Shown one piece after another: positions 16,900 to 25,914 of a stretch of 64,000 nucleotides of DNA. This DNA is from Cellulophaga omnivescoria. Lineage in GTDB: Bacteria > Bacteroidota > Bacteroidia > Flavobacteriales > Flavobacteriaceae. The notes beneath the pieces were generated by a model. It did not search any database, had not been told where the DNA came from, and saw only the letters and a program-made list of their open reading frames with translations. The stretch's first letter is position 1. Each line of letters opens with the position of its first letter. Made by a program: the position numbers and the translations under genes. The DNA lies in NCBI RefSeq assembly GCF_001999725.1, contig NZ_MDDP01000050.1, forward strand, positions 164,155 through 228,154, in the 5' to 3' direction.

Positions 16900-17586
16900 A
16901 TGAGTAGGTGTGAAAATTGTATTATTCGTCAGTTTAATTCGTTACGAGCTATGAGCAAAGACGAGTTAAAAAAAGTATCTGACACCAAAGTTTCTAAAAC
17001 TTATAAAAAAGGTGATGCAATTTTTGAAGAAGGAGAGCGTCTAGACGGTGTATTTTGTGTTAGAGATGGCGTGTCTAAACTATCTAAACTTAGCTCTAAC
17101 GGAAAAGACCAAATAATAAAACTTGCTACTAAAGGAGAGATTTTAGGGCAACGTTCTGTAATTGCAGAAGAATCTGCTAACTTAAGCGCTGTAGCTATTA
17201 AAGATGTAGATCTTTGTTTTATTCCTAAAGAAAGTATTTTACATACTTTAAACACCAACCCCAATTTTGCTGTTGAGGTATTGCGCCATATGGCCAATGA
17301 TTTAAGAGAGGCAGATGATGTTATTGTAAATATGTCTCAAAAAACAGTAAAACAACGTATTGCAGAAGCCTTTATCTATTTAAAAAATGAGTTTGGTGAA
17401 GATGATAATGGTTTTTTAAAACTAAGCTTAAGCAGAGAAGATATGAGTAATGTTGTGGGTACTGCAACAGAGTCTACTATTAGAATTATATCTGAATTTA
17501 AAAAGAAAGGTATGATTGAAACCTCTGGAAAACAAGTTAGAATTAAAGATATAGCAAAATTACAAAACGTTGTAAGCGGATTATAA
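16900..17586 (+). CDS. Crp/Fnr-family transcriptional regulator, Fnr-like
   Basis: A 228-aa regulator: N-terminal cluster-like Cys (CENC, residues 4 and 7, with more Cys near 53 and 101), a cyclic-nucleotide-type beta-barrel (about 30-120), a dimer helix (about 125-150) and a winged helix-turn-helix (about 170-215, SREDMSNVVGTATESTIR). Cys number and spacing recall Fnr proteins that sense oxygen through an Fe-S cluster, but the spacing differs from E. coli Fnr, so cofactor binding is an inference. In the recognition helix, Glu and Arg (E-STI-R) are kept while the Fnr Ser before Arg is Ile. This agrees with the local boxes, which are TGA-N6-TCA without an obligatory TTGA. Flanking ccoI and a Usp gene is the classic fixK/fnr setting. 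Confidence 0.86.
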   Translation: MSRCENCIIRQFNSLRAMSKDELKKVSDTKVSKTYKKGDAIFEEGERLDGVFCVRDGVSKLSKLSSNGKDQIIKLATKGEILGQRSVIAEESANLSAVAIKDVDLCFIPKESILHTLNTNPNFAVEVLRHMANDLREADDVIVNMSQKTVKQRIAEAFIYLKNEFGEDDNGFLKLSLSREDMSNVVGTATESTIRIISEFKKKGMIETSGKQVRIKDIAKLQNVVSGL

Positions 17587-17597
17587 GTTTTTAAAAC

Positions 17598-17640
17598 TGA
17601 CAAATATCATAGTTTACGGTTGTAACTACTTTTATTTTTA
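17598..17640 (+). promoter_or_regulatory. Fnr-type box and -7 element of the universal stress gene
   Basis: TGACAAATATCA (17598-17609), then TATTTTTA (17633-17640), a -7 element with the last G replaced by A. Box centre to the element end is again 36.5 nt. The gene starts at 17665. Confidence 0.65.
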
Positions 17641-17664
17641 CATCAGATATTTTAACACAGTCTG

Positions 17665-18507
17665 ATGAAAAATATACTCTTACCCACAGATTTTTCTGAA
17701 AATGCAAACAATGCAATTACGTATGCTCTTGAGCTTTTTAAAAAAGAAAAGTGTAATTTTTACTTATTAAATACTTACGTACCCGCTATAACACATAGCA
17801 GGTTTATGGCAGAAAGCTCTAAAACTCTGGTTGTAGAAAAGAATACAGAAACAAGCTCTAAAAATGGGTTAAAAAAGACAATAGAATATATTAGGCAAAA
17901 ACACGCTAACCCTTTACATAGTTTTAAAACCATATCTTCTTTTGATTTACTAACCCATGAAGTTGTAGATATTATTAAAAACGAGCATATAAATTTTGTA
18001 ATATCTGGCACTAAAGGAATAACAAATTTTAAACGTGTATTTATTGGTGCAAATACTATGCACATAATTAATGCAATTAAAGACTGTCCTGTTTTAGCAA
18101 TACCAAATAACTATAATTTTTGTGTTCCAAAACAATTGGTTTTGGCAACAGACCTTAAACGCAGCTTAAGTCCCGAAGCATTGCAAGCACTTTTGTTTAT
18201 AACAAAATTGTATAGTTGCACAGTACATATTCTTCATTTAAAAACAAATGTATTGTTAGATGATTTTCAGCAATCTAATTTAAAAATAGTACAAAATTGT
18301 TTAGCTAGTGCCCCTTTAAAACTACATTTATTACCATATTACGCAAATAAATCTGAAATTATAAGCAGATTTATAAAAGACCACGCAATAGATACTTTGG
18401 CATTAGTTTATAATAACCGTAGTTATTTAGAAGAATTAATACAAGAACCCGTTGTAGAAAATGCAGATTACCATACAAAAATTCCATTACTGGTTTTACC
18501 TAGCTAA
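17665..18507 (+). CDS. Universal stress protein, tandem UspA domains
   Basis: Cytoplasmic 280-aa protein with two Usp folds. The first (about 1-145) opens MKNILLPTDFSENANNAITYA and closes with the ATP-loop type motif SGTKGITNFKRVFIGANT near 115. The second (about 150-280) opens PKQLVLATDLKRSL and ends KIPLLVLP; its ATP loop is degenerate. Usp proteins next to Fnr-type regulators often respond to low oxygen or growth arrest. Its promoter carries the same box as ccoI and cco, which supports that. No catalytic role is known. Confidence 0.88.
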   Translation: MKNILLPTDFSENANNAITYALELFKKEKCNFYLLNTYVPAITHSRFMAESSKTLVVEKNTETSSKNGLKKTIEYIRQKHANPLHSFKTISSFDLLTHEVVDIIKNEHINFVISGTKGITNFKRVFIGANTMHIINAIKDCPVLAIPNNYNFCVPKQLVLATDLKRSLSPEALQALLFITKLYSCTVHILHLKTNVLLDDFQQSNLKIVQNCLASAPLKLHLLPYYANKSEIISRFIKDHAIDTLALVYNNRSYLEELIQEPVVENADYHTKIPLLVLPS

Positions 18508-18518
18508 TCATTAGCAAT

Positions 18519-18561
18519 AAAAAAGCTCCAAAAATGCAAAACACATCTTTAGAGCTTTTTT
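18519..18561. terminator. Bidirectional terminator between the Usp and OMP genes
   Basis: AAAAAAGCTC (18519-18528) pairs with GAGCTTTTTT (18552-18561) across a 23-nt loop between convergent genes. Confidence 0.7.
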
Positions 18562-18578
18562 AAAGTTTTAATTTAAGC

Positions 18579-19439
18579 TTACTGTTTAGCAGCCTTTTTA
18601 AACTTATATGTTATACCTACGTTAACTCCAAAAGAAGAATATGGTACTTTTTGTGATAATTTTTTAGATGGATCTGTATTGTCATTTCTTAACTCATCTA
18701 CATAAGTAGTTTTTTTACTGTAACCTGGAGGTAAGTTATCTAAAGTAAAAACACTTTCTGCAACCATATTACCATCAGGAGTAAATAGGTTTGTATTAAA
18801 CTCTTGCAATTCAGAATCTTTACGTTTTAGGCTAATACCGTAGTATTCTGCCTCTACGTATATACTAAAGTTGTTATCTATAGGGAATTTATATCCTAAA
18901 GCACCAACAAAACCTAAAGGAAACTTACCGTGAAAATCTTCTGTGTAATTCGTTTCTGAGTAAGAACCCTCAGGAAGGCTATATGGCTCTCTCTCTGCCT
19001 CAGACATTAATGTACTACTAAAAACTACAGCTTCTGTTTTACCTGCTATTTTTAATAATGCACCTGCACGACCATAAAAATTATCTGTAAATTTGTAAGC
19101 TACAGCTACAGTTGCACCATAAGCTCTACCTCTTGCAATTGCATCTACATCTACTCCTGGTACTGTGGTCTTATTTATAGTATGGTCTGCTCCATTTAAA
19201 TAACCAACACCCACATCTAAACCAACTTTTTCATTAAAAAAATAAGTTCCTCTTAGCTGAAAGTTAACACCCTCTCCGTAACTACCATAAGTATTTTCTA
19301 CACTTGTTGTTGTTGTTTCTGTTCCTAATTTCATCTCAGCGCTTCCAATTGCATAACCTGTACCTGCCGAAATTTCAAATTGAGCATAAGACATAGTACT
19401 AATTAAAATACCGACTAATAATATTACTCTTTGTTTCAA
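18579..19439 (-). CDS. Outer membrane beta-barrel protein, function unknown
   Basis: A 286-aa exported barrel: signal peptide KQRVILLVGILISTMSYAQ, then short amphipathic strands (FEISAGTGYAIGSAEMKLG, FQLRGTYFFNEKVGLDVGVGYLNG) and a terminal FGVNVGITYKF typical of outer-membrane barrels such as the OmpW/opacity type. The open frame extends up to 19502, but a -7-like TACCTTTA on the minus strand (19467-19474) would put the transcript start near 19460. I therefore take the TTG at 19439 as the start, which also gives a proper K-R-type signal peptide. The gene is alone; ligand or role is not evident. Confidence 0.75.
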   Translation of the reverse strand: MKQRVILLVGILISTMSYAQFEISAGTGYAIGSAEMKLGTETTTTSVENTYGSYGEGVNFQLRGTYFFNEKVGLDVGVGYLNGADHTINKTTVPGVDVDAIARGRAYGATVAVAYKFTDNFYGRAGALLKIAGKTEAVVFSSTLMSEAEREPYSLPEGSYSETNYTEDFHGKFPLGFVGALGYKFPIDNNFSIYVEAEYYGISLKRKDSELQEFNTNLFTPDGNMVAESVFTLDNLPPGYSKKTTYVDELRNDNTDPSKKLSQKVPYSSFGVNVGITYKFKKAAKQ

Positions 19440-19466
19440 AATATATAGTTTTAAGTTAATATAATG

Positions 19467-19474
19467 TAAAGGTA
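19467..19474 (-). promoter_or_regulatory. -7 element of the OMP gene
   Basis: Reads TACCTTTA on the minus strand, one base from TAnnTTTG. It decides against the longer ATG-started frame. No clear -33 TTG at normal spacing. Confidence 0.45.
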
Positions 19475-19682
19475 GAAAAAAGGAAAATGAAGAACACACC
19501 AATTGTAGTAATTTCTGACGTTTAACACTAATATTATAGAAATGATAATTTATTATTTAAATTATAGAACAATAATAAACACAGCTACCAATAAGCTTAA
19601 TTATACCTAAATTTATTAAGATATATTGTAGTTTCAGTATAAGATTGTATAACAAGAAGTTTACTTACAAAACGATATAAAA

Positions 19683-19711
19683 TAAAAAAGCTCCCGATAA
19701 AATCGGAAGCT
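19683..19711 (-). terminator. Terminator of tRNA-Val
   Basis: On the minus strand AGCTTCCGAT, loop TTT, ATCGGGAGCT, followed by a T run at 19689-19684. It begins 11 nt past the tRNA. Confidence 0.88.
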
Positions 19712-19721
19712 TTAATTACTG

Positions 19722-19796
19722 TGGGCCCTACTGGATTCGAACCAGTGACCCCCTGCTTGTAAGGCAGGTGCTCTGAACCAACTGAGCTAAGAGCCC
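19722..19796 (-). tRNA. tRNA-Val (anticodon UAC)
   Basis: Cloverleaf of 75 nt: acceptor GGGCTCT/AGGGCCC, D arm TAGCTCAGTTGGTTCAGAGC, anticodon stem CCTGC/GCAGG with loop CTTACAA (TAC), T loop GGTTCGAATCC. Discriminator A; CCA is not encoded. Confidence 0.97.
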
Positions 19797-19885
19797 TCAT
19801 TCACAATTTAGAAATTTGTTTTCCGTATTGCGAGTGCAAATATATAACTGTTTTTCGTTTCTCGCAAATAAAAAATGAAAAAAAA

Positions 19886-21097
19886 TTAAACTATTTCTGC
19901 AACAACAAAAGTGCTGCCTCCAACGTAAATTAAATCTTCTTTTTTTGCTAAAGATTTTGCTTTTTCAAGTGCTTCTTTTACAGATGAATAAGCATCACCC
20001 CGTAATAAAAAGCTACTTGCTTTAGCTTGTAATTCCTCTGCATTTAATCCTCTTTCTATTTTTGGACAACAGAAAAAATAATTTGCATTTTTTGGAAAAA
20101 GAGGTAAAATAGCATCCAAATTCTTATCCTTAACAACTCCTAAGACAATAAAAAGCGACTTATATTTTTGCTGTTTTAATTGATCTAAAGTTAAACTTAA
20201 GCCTTCTTTATTGTGTGCTGTGTCGCAAATTACCCTAGGTTGCTCCTGTAATAGTTGCCACCTACCCATTAATCCAGTATTTTCTACCACATTTAACAGC
20301 CCTTTTTCAATTGCACTATTCGTAATTGTAAATTCTTTTAATTGTTTAAGTGTAGCTAAAACACCTTTTATATTTTTTTGCTGATAATTACCCAATAAAG
20401 ATGTTTTGTATGTTTTTACTAAAATAGCATCTGCATAAATTAAATGCGCGTTTTTAGACTCTGCAATTTCCTTAAACACAGCTACTGTTTCTTTTTGATT
20501 TTCACTTACTACAACCGGCACATTATTTTTTATAATACCTGCTTTTTCTGCTGCAATTTTTTCTAATGTATCTCCTAATAAATCTGTATGATCTAGTCCT
20601 ATATTTGTTATTAATGAAACCTCGGGCGTAATAATATTAGTAGAATCAAGTCTTCCACCTAAACCAACTTCTATAATGGCTATGTCTACTTTTTCTTTAG
20701 CAAAGTAATTAAACGCCATTGCCACAGTCATTTCAAAAAATGAAAGTTTATGATCATTAAAAAAAGGCATATTACTTTCTACAAAGTTTATAACATCATC
20801 CTCTGGAATTTTAATTCCATTAATTCTTATGCGCTCCCTAAAATCTTTTAAATGCGGAGAAGTATATAAACCTACATTGTAACCAGCTTCTTGTAAAATA
20901 GATGCTAACATATGGCTACTAGAACCTTTACCGTTAGTACCAGCTACGTGTATACTTTTAAACTGTTGTTCTGGAGATCCTAAAGCTTTAGAAAATAGCT
21001 TTATATTGTCTAGCTTTCCATTAAACGCAGATTTTCCTTTGTTTTGGTATATTGGAAGTTGAGCAAACATCCAATCTAACGTTTGGCTATATGTCAT
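19886..21097 (-). CDS. folC: Bifunctional folylpolyglutamate synthase/dihydrofolate synthase
   Basis: Cytoplasmic Mur-ligase-type enzyme of 403 aa that adds glutamate to dihydropteroate or folates using ATP. The P-loop is VAGTNGKGSSS near residues 49-59, followed by GLYTSPHL near 78 and the RIRING motif near 91. The central ligase domain shows VGLGGRLDSTNI and ITNIGLDHTDLLG with the metal/ATP ligands. The C-terminal domain has CDTAHNKEG. Length is normal. It lies downstream of the exbB-exbD-tonB genes, 54 nt after tonB, and may be read from the same transcript. Confidence 0.94.
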   Translation of the reverse strand: MTYSQTLDWMFAQLPIYQNKGKSAFNGKLDNIKLFSKALGSPEQQFKSIHVAGTNGKGSSSHMLASILQEAGYNVGLYTSPHLKDFRERIRINGIKIPEDDVINFVESNMPFFNDHKLSFFEMTVAMAFNYFAKEKVDIAIIEVGLGGRLDSTNIITPEVSLITNIGLDHTDLLGDTLEKIAAEKAGIIKNNVPVVVSENQKETVAVFKEIAESKNAHLIYADAILVKTYKTSLLGNYQQKNIKGVLATLKQLKEFTITNSAIEKGLLNVVENTGLMGRWQLLQEQPRVICDTAHNKEGLSLTLDQLKQQKYKSLFIVLGVVKDKNLDAILPLFPKNANYFFCCPKIERGLNAEELQAKASSFLLRGDAYSSVKEALEKAKSLAKKEDLIYVGGSTFVVAEIV

Positions 21098-21151
21098 TAA
21101 AGTATATTAAATTGAGTAAATAAGGAGTAAAATTAAAGTAATTTTAGATAA

Positions 21152-22063
21152 TTACTCTCCTAATTTAAAGTTTACAACAACAAAACCTATTTGTCTGCTT
21201 GGAGCATTAGCATCTAAGTTCCACTTATGTAAACGTGCAGTTGCCTCTGCTGGCTTTAATAAACAAGGATGGTTGTTAGTTGTACCTTTTACGCCTGGTG
21301 TTGCAGATAGCACTTTACCGTTACGGTCTACAATAATTTTAACAACAACTCTACCCTCTTCATTACACTCTTGCTTTACTTTACCTTTTGCTAGTAGTTT
21401 TCTTCCAGATAATCCGTAACCAGCCCCACCACTACCAGAACCTGGAGAGCCATAATAACTAGTTGCATAAGGGTCTCCTTGTGGATTTCCCTTGTCACCA
21501 GCTTTATTATCATCTCCTTCTCCTCCTGTGGCTTTACCGTCAGACTTAGCTAAGCCACCAAAAAGGTTATCTACCTTATCCCTTTTTGCCTGCTCTGCTT
21601 TACGCTTACGCTCTGCTTCTGCTTTTTCTGCAGCAATACGCTGCTGCTCCTTACGCTCTGCCTCTGCCTTAGCTTTTTTTGCTGCGGCATCTGCTTTACG
21701 TTTAGCTTCTTGCTGTTGTTTTATTAAAATTGATTCTTCATTATCTTGAGTAACCAATTTTTCTGCTGCCTTTTCTTGTGCAGACTCTTGTTGTACTTGT
21801 GGTTCTGCTACAGGCTTAACTTCTTCTTGTTGTTCTTCTACAACCTCTTTTGTAGTCTTTACTGGTTCAGATTTTATTTTCTCTTTTGGTTGTACGTTAC
21901 CTTTACCAAAATCCATCTGACCAAAATTAACCGCAATACCCTTTTCTTCTGGCGGATCCATATAAGTTAAACCAACATAAAAAAGCAACAACAAGAAAAC
22001 GCTTAACAACAAGGTTGTAAGCGTAAAAGATTTTTTCTTGTGTTTGGTATCTAAGAACGACAT
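21152..22063 (-). CDS. tonB: TonB-like energy transducer
   Basis: Links the ExbB-ExbD motor to outer-membrane receptors; 303 aa. A cytoplasmic Lys-rich tip (KHKKKSF), one TM helix (about 14-34), a long periplasmic arm with Pro/Lys/Glu runs and an Ala-Lys-Glu-Arg helical tract (about 105-170), a Gly-rich spacer (about 175-220), and a C-terminal domain with VVVKIIVDRNGKVLSATPG near 240-258, the TonB-C type beta hairpin. The A/E/K/R tract resembles TolA, so a Tol-like role remains possible. Its ATG overlaps the exbD stop by one base (TAATG), so translation is probably coupled. Confidence 0.85.
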   Translation of the reverse strand: MSFLDTKHKKKSFTLTTLLLSVFLLLLFYVGLTYMDPPEEKGIAVNFGQMDFGKGNVQPKEKIKSEPVKTTKEVVEEQQEEVKPVAEPQVQQESAQEKAAEKLVTQDNEESILIKQQQEAKRKADAAAKKAKAEAERKEQQRIAAEKAEAERKRKAEQAKRDKVDNLFGGLAKSDGKATGGEGDDNKAGDKGNPQGDPYATSYYGSPGSGSGGAGYGLSGRKLLAKGKVKQECNEEGRVVVKIIVDRNGKVLSATPGVKGTTNNHPCLLKPAEATARLHKWNLDANAPSRQIGFVVVNFKLGE

Positions 22064-22449
22064 TATTTTGCTCGCACAGCTAAAATAACCTTGTAATTAT
22101 TTTTATTAGCAATATCCATTACGTTTACTGCTTCTTTTACAGGCACTGTTTCTTCTGCCCTTAAAATAATTGTAGGTTTTTCTTGACCTTCTAGTGCTTT
22201 CTTTAATTCAATTTCTATGTATTTCCCGTTTATTTTTTCATTATTCACAAAATACTCTAAGTTTTTATTAATACTTACAGATACATTTTGTGTGTTGGTT
22301 GACTTCCCTTTTGCCTTAGGAAGCAACAGATCTAGTGCATTTGGTGCATTTGACGTTAGCATAAAAAATACCAACAATAAAAACACAATGTCTGTCATAG
22401 ACGACATACTAAAGTCCGGACTTACTTTATTTCTTCCTTTTAATTTCAT
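22063..22449 (-). CDS. exbD: ExbD/TolR-family biopolymer transport protein
   Basis: A 128-aa bitopic inner-membrane stator protein. MSSMTDIVFLLLVFFMLTS (about 16-34) contains the TM helix with the essential proton-carrying Asp in MTDIVF (D20). A periplasmic domain follows, ending VILAVRAK. It works with ExbB to harvest proton motive force for TonB. It starts 10 nt after the exbB stop. Confidence 0.92.
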   Translation of the reverse strand: MKLKGRNKVSPDFSMSSMTDIVFLLLVFFMLTSNAPNALDLLLPKAKGKSTNTQNVSVSINKNLEYFVNNEKINGKYIEIELKKALEGQEKPTIILRAEETVPVKEAVNVMDIANKNNYKVILAVRAK

Positions 22450-22459
22450 CTAAAGGAAT

Positions 22460-23152
22460 TTAAAGTGGTTCGTTTAATAAGTCTAAAAAGTCTACAGCGT
22501 TAGCTTCCATAGCGTGTACAACTTTACCCGTTCTGTTTACAAGGTGGTTGTAGCCAATGTATGCAATAATACCCACAACTAAACCAGCTACTGTAGTTGT
22601 CATTGCTGTATAAATACCAGATGCTAAAGAACCCATTTCTGCTTGCCCTCCTGCAGATGCCATTTCATGGAATGCCAAAATCATACCAATTACAGTTCCT
22701 AAGAAACCAATCATAGGTGCAGCACCAGCAACAGTAGCTAAAACACTAACATTTTTTTCTAATTTATATACTTCTAAAGTACCCGCATTTTCAATAGCAG
22801 TATTAATATCATCTAAAGGTTTTCCTATTCTAGATATCCCTTTTTCAGTTAATCTTGCCACCGGAGAATCTGTTTGTGCACACAACATACGAGCAGCGTC
22901 TAGCTTACCATTTGTTACGTGGTCTTTAATCTGATTCATAAAATTTTTATCAATTTTAGAAGCAGCCTTTATTGCAAAGATTCTTTCAAAATAAATATAT
23001 AGAGCAACAAACAAAAGAATTCCTAAAATTGCTATAATAATAATGCTACCCGCACCACCATTTACAATTAAATCTATTACTGATAGTGTTTTTTCTTCGG
23101 ATACACTTTCTCCCATTACTACCTCATTAGCAGCATCTTGAAACAATAACAT
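22460..23152 (-). CDS. exbB: ExbB/TolQ/MotA-family proton channel protein
   Basis: A 230-aa inner-membrane protein with three TM helices: about 36-55, 133-155 (VATVAGAAPMIGFLGTVIGM) and 175-198. The MotA/TolQ/ExbB signature APMIGFLGTVIGMI and the AxxxAL-type SLASGIYTAMTTTVAGL are clear, including the channel-lining Thr residues. It is the first gene of exbB-exbD-tonB and forms the motor pore. Confidence 0.93.
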   Translation of the reverse strand: MLLFQDAANEVVMGESVSEEKTLSVIDLIVNGGAGSIIIIAILGILLFVALYIYFERIFAIKAASKIDKNFMNQIKDHVTNGKLDAARMLCAQTDSPVARLTEKGISRIGKPLDDINTAIENAGTLEVYKLEKNVSVLATVAGAAPMIGFLGTVIGMILAFHEMASAGGQAEMGSLASGIYTAMTTTVAGLVVGIIAYIGYNHLVNRTGKVVHAMEANAVDFLDLLNEPL

Positions 23153-23202
23153 ATATTTTCCAGTATTTAAGTTGCTCTTATAACGCTATTTTACAAATAA
23201 AA

Positions 23203-24537
23203 TTATACGTTTAATATAAAATCTCTGATTAAAATAAAAGAAGCTGCACCTGCTAAAAAGCCTACTAAAGCCAACCAAGTGATTTTCTTAAAATACCAGA
23301 AGAAATCTATTTTTTCCATACCCATTGCAACTACACCTGCAGCAGAGCCAATAATTAACATACTACCACCCGTACCGGCAGAATATGCAATAAAGTGCCA
23401 TAAAGGATCATCCATAGTTTGAGGAAACATACCAATACTAGCTGCTACCAACGGAACGTTATCTATAACCGCAGAACCTGCCCCTAATAACATTACTACA
23501 ATATCTGAATTTGGAATTGCCGCATTTAGATTTTCTGCAAAGTGGAATAACATACCTAACGATTCTAAAGCAGCTACAGCTAACAATATACCCAAGAAAA
23601 ATAAAATACTTGGTAACTCTATCTTAGACAAAGAATGATGAACTGGACTATGGTGAGCAGCAGCTTCACTTTCACCATCTACATTAGATATACTAAATTT
23701 AGAGTTACTGTAAATTTCTGCAAAAGTTGCAACAACAGCTAAAGACAACATCATACCTACATATGGTGGTAAGTGCGTAATAGTTTTAAAGAAAGGAACA
23801 AAAACAATAGCTCCTAAACCTAAATATAGCATTGTAGATCCAAATTTAGATTTTTTATCGCTATCGGTTTCTTCAATATCTTCAATATTACCTTTAAAGG
23901 CTTTAAATCTACTTGCAATAAGTGTTGGTACTACCATACAAACAATAGATGGTACAAATACGTGCTCTACTAATTGTGCAGCAGAAACTTTATCTGCTAT
24001 CCATAGCATTGTGGTTGTAACATCTCCAATAGGAGACCAAGCTCCACCAGCATTAGCTGCAATAATAATCATACCAGCAAACCACAAACGAGTTTCTCTG
24101 TTTCTAATTACTTTTTGTAAAATTGTTATTAATACAATAGTAGCTGTTAAGTTATCTATAATTGCTGATAAGATAAAAGCAAGAATGGAGAACAACCATA
24201 ATAGTTTACGTTTGCTTTTTGTTTTTATAAACCCTTTAATTGTGGCAAAACCATTAAAGTAATCTATAATTTCTACAATAGTCATTGCCCCTAATAAAAA
24301 GACCAATATTTCTGCAGTTTTTCCTAAGTGATGTAGTAAAATTTCATCTACGTGGCTTGGTGCTAATTCTCGCAAAGCCGCATCAACTTCAAAAACTGGC
24401 ATATGAGCTAATGCTATTACCGCCCAAAGTAATGCCATCATGGCAAGTGCAGGTATTAGCTTATCTATTTTAAGATTGTGCTCTAAGGTTATTGCTAAAT
24501 AACCAACAAAAAAAATAATTATTATAATGGTCTCCAT
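23203..24537 (-). CDS. nhaD: NhaD-type Na+/H+ antiporter
   Basis: Inner-membrane ion-transporter-superfamily protein, 444 aa and about 12 TM helices, exchanging sodium for protons and common in marine bacteria. The repeats show SAIIDNLTATIVLI near 123-137 and its counterpart GAGSAVIDNVPLVAASIGM near 352-370; the Asn-Leu/Val-Thr/Pro turns are the ion-binding hairpins. AANAGGAWSPIGDVTTTMLW near 160 is a strong NhaD motif. A His-rich cytoplasmic loop (HHSPVHHS, about 292-300) is notable. It lies between exbB and an amino-acid dehydrogenase gene, 21 nt after the latter, so may share its transcript. Confidence 0.92.
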   Translation of the reverse strand: METIIIIIFFVGYLAITLEHNLKIDKLIPALAMMALLWAVIALAHMPVFEVDAALRELAPSHVDEILLHHLGKTAEILVFLLGAMTIVEIIDYFNGFATIKGFIKTKSKRKLLWLFSILAFILSAIIDNLTATIVLITILQKVIRNRETRLWFAGMIIIAANAGGAWSPIGDVTTTMLWIADKVSAAQLVEHVFVPSIVCMVVPTLIASRFKAFKGNIEDIEETDSDKKSKFGSTMLYLGLGAIVFVPFFKTITHLPPYVGMMLSLAVVATFAEIYSNSKFSISNVDGESEAAAHHSPVHHSLSKIELPSILFFLGILLAVAALESLGMLFHFAENLNAAIPNSDIVVMLLGAGSAVIDNVPLVAASIGMFPQTMDDPLWHFIAYSAGTGGSMLIIGSAAGVVAMGMEKIDFFWYFKKITWLALVGFLAGAASFILIRDFILNV

Positions 24538-24558
24538 TCTTCTTCTTCTTAGTTTAGT

Positions 24559-25785
24559 TTATATTAATTGTTTTAAAGCTATCTCAAAAGCAGTCTTACT
24601 TAACTGTTTTTTTGAAGCGTTATTTTTATATACATTTTGCATTGCTTTCTTTATAGTTTCAGATGTATCTAGAAAAACCAACTCATCATTCATTTCTACT
24701 CTTCTTTCCATAAAGTAAGCAAATACTCTAGCCATACCACAGTTAGATATAAAATCTGGAATTAAACTTACACGCTCATCTGTATACTCCATTATAGGAC
24801 CAAAGAAAATTTCTTTATCTGCAAATGGCACATTAGCTCCACATGTAATAACTTCTAGACCTGTATCTATTAACTGTGTTATTTGTTCTTTGGTTATTAG
24901 TCTAGATGCGGCACAAGGTGCAAATATTTCAGCTTCTAAACCCCAAATTTGTTTATTAATTTCTTCAAACGGAATCATATTATCCGCTACAAGAGTATTT
25001 CCGTTTTTATTAAGGTAAAGCTCTTTTACTTCTTCAAAAGAAAAACCGTCTTTGTTAATTATACCACCATCACGGTCTATAATACCTACAATTTTAGCTC
25101 CCATTTGACTAAGGTAATATGCTGCAGCAGCACCCACGTTACCAAAACCTTGTACTATTGCTCTTTTACCTTTTATGGTACCACCATAAATATCATAATA
25201 ATGTTTTGCTGCTTCTGCTACGCCAAAACCAGTAATCATATCTGCTACTGTGTACTTACGCTCTACAGAAGGAGAATACGTATTACTCTCTATCACTTTT
25301 ATAACACCCAATCGCAATTGGCCAATACGGTTAATTTTATCTGCTTCTGTAGGTTTAAAATGTCCGTTAAAAACCCCTTCTTGTGGATGCCAAACACCAG
25401 CATCTTCAGTAATAGGAATTACTTCGTGTATTTCATCAACATTTAAATCTCCGCCAGTACCATAATAACTTTTTAATAATGGAGCAACGGCATTGTACCA
25501 ACGTTTTAGAACTCCTTTTTTTCTTGGATCACTAGGATCAAAATTAATTCCTGATTTTGCGCCACCAATTGCTGGCCCAGAAACTGTAAACTTCACCTCC
25601 ATAGTTTTTGCCAAAGACAAAACTTCATTCATATCCAAACCTTTACGCATTCTTGTGCCACCACCGGCTGCACCGCCACGTAAAGAATTTATAACCGTCC
25701 ACCCTTCGGCTTCCGTTTCAGAATCCTTCCAATTAAAAACTATTTCAGGTTGTTTGTCCTCGTATTTTTGTAGTAAATCTTTCAT
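24559..25785 (-). CDS. Glu/Leu/Phe/Val dehydrogenase family protein
   Basis: NAD(P)-dependent oxidative deaminase of 408 aa linking amino acids to oxo-acids and ammonia. N-terminal substrate domain with GGAAGGGTRMR near 37-46, a substrate Lys at 65 (EVKFTVSG) and the catalytic Lys at 77 (IGGAKSGINFD). Rossmann domain with VQGFGNVGAAAAYYL near 212-226. Downstream come the ITCGANVPF and ISNCGMARVFAY segments, the latter with Cys replacing the commoner residue before GM. Substrate (glutamate or leucine) cannot be fixed by eye. The long leader upstream carries a small hairpin. Confidence 0.9.
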   Translation of the reverse strand: MKDLLQKYEDKQPEIVFNWKDSETEAEGWTVINSLRGGAAGGGTRMRKGLDMNEVLSLAKTMEVKFTVSGPAIGGAKSGINFDPSDPRKKGVLKRWYNAVAPLLKSYYGTGGDLNVDEIHEVIPITEDAGVWHPQEGVFNGHFKPTEADKINRIGQLRLGVIKVIESNTYSPSVERKYTVADMITGFGVAEAAKHYYDIYGGTIKGKRAIVQGFGNVGAAAAYYLSQMGAKIVGIIDRDGGIINKDGFSFEEVKELYLNKNGNTLVADNMIPFEEINKQIWGLEAEIFAPCAASRLITKEQITQLIDTGLEVITCGANVPFADKEIFFGPIMEYTDERVSLIPDFISNCGMARVFAYFMERRVEMNDELVFLDTSETIKKAMQNVYKNNASKKQLSKTAFEIALKQLI

Positions 25786-25914
25786 TTTAAATTGATTGTA
25801 AATTATGTAACATATTATTGCATTGCTATTGTTGTTAAAAATATCCCTCCCAAACGGGAGTTACTGCTGTCTCATAATTTTAATATTAAATCAATTACTA
25901 AAAGTTCAATTCAA

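Noticed and set aside
19597..19800. A 67-codon frame over tRNA-Val
   Set aside because: It covers the whole tRNA and its terminator, and the predicted peptide is just translated tRNA.
24949..25446. A 165-codon frame antisense to the amino-acid dehydrogenase
   Set aside because: Aromatic and Cys-rich composition typical of a reverse-frame shadow; the sense protein is complete.
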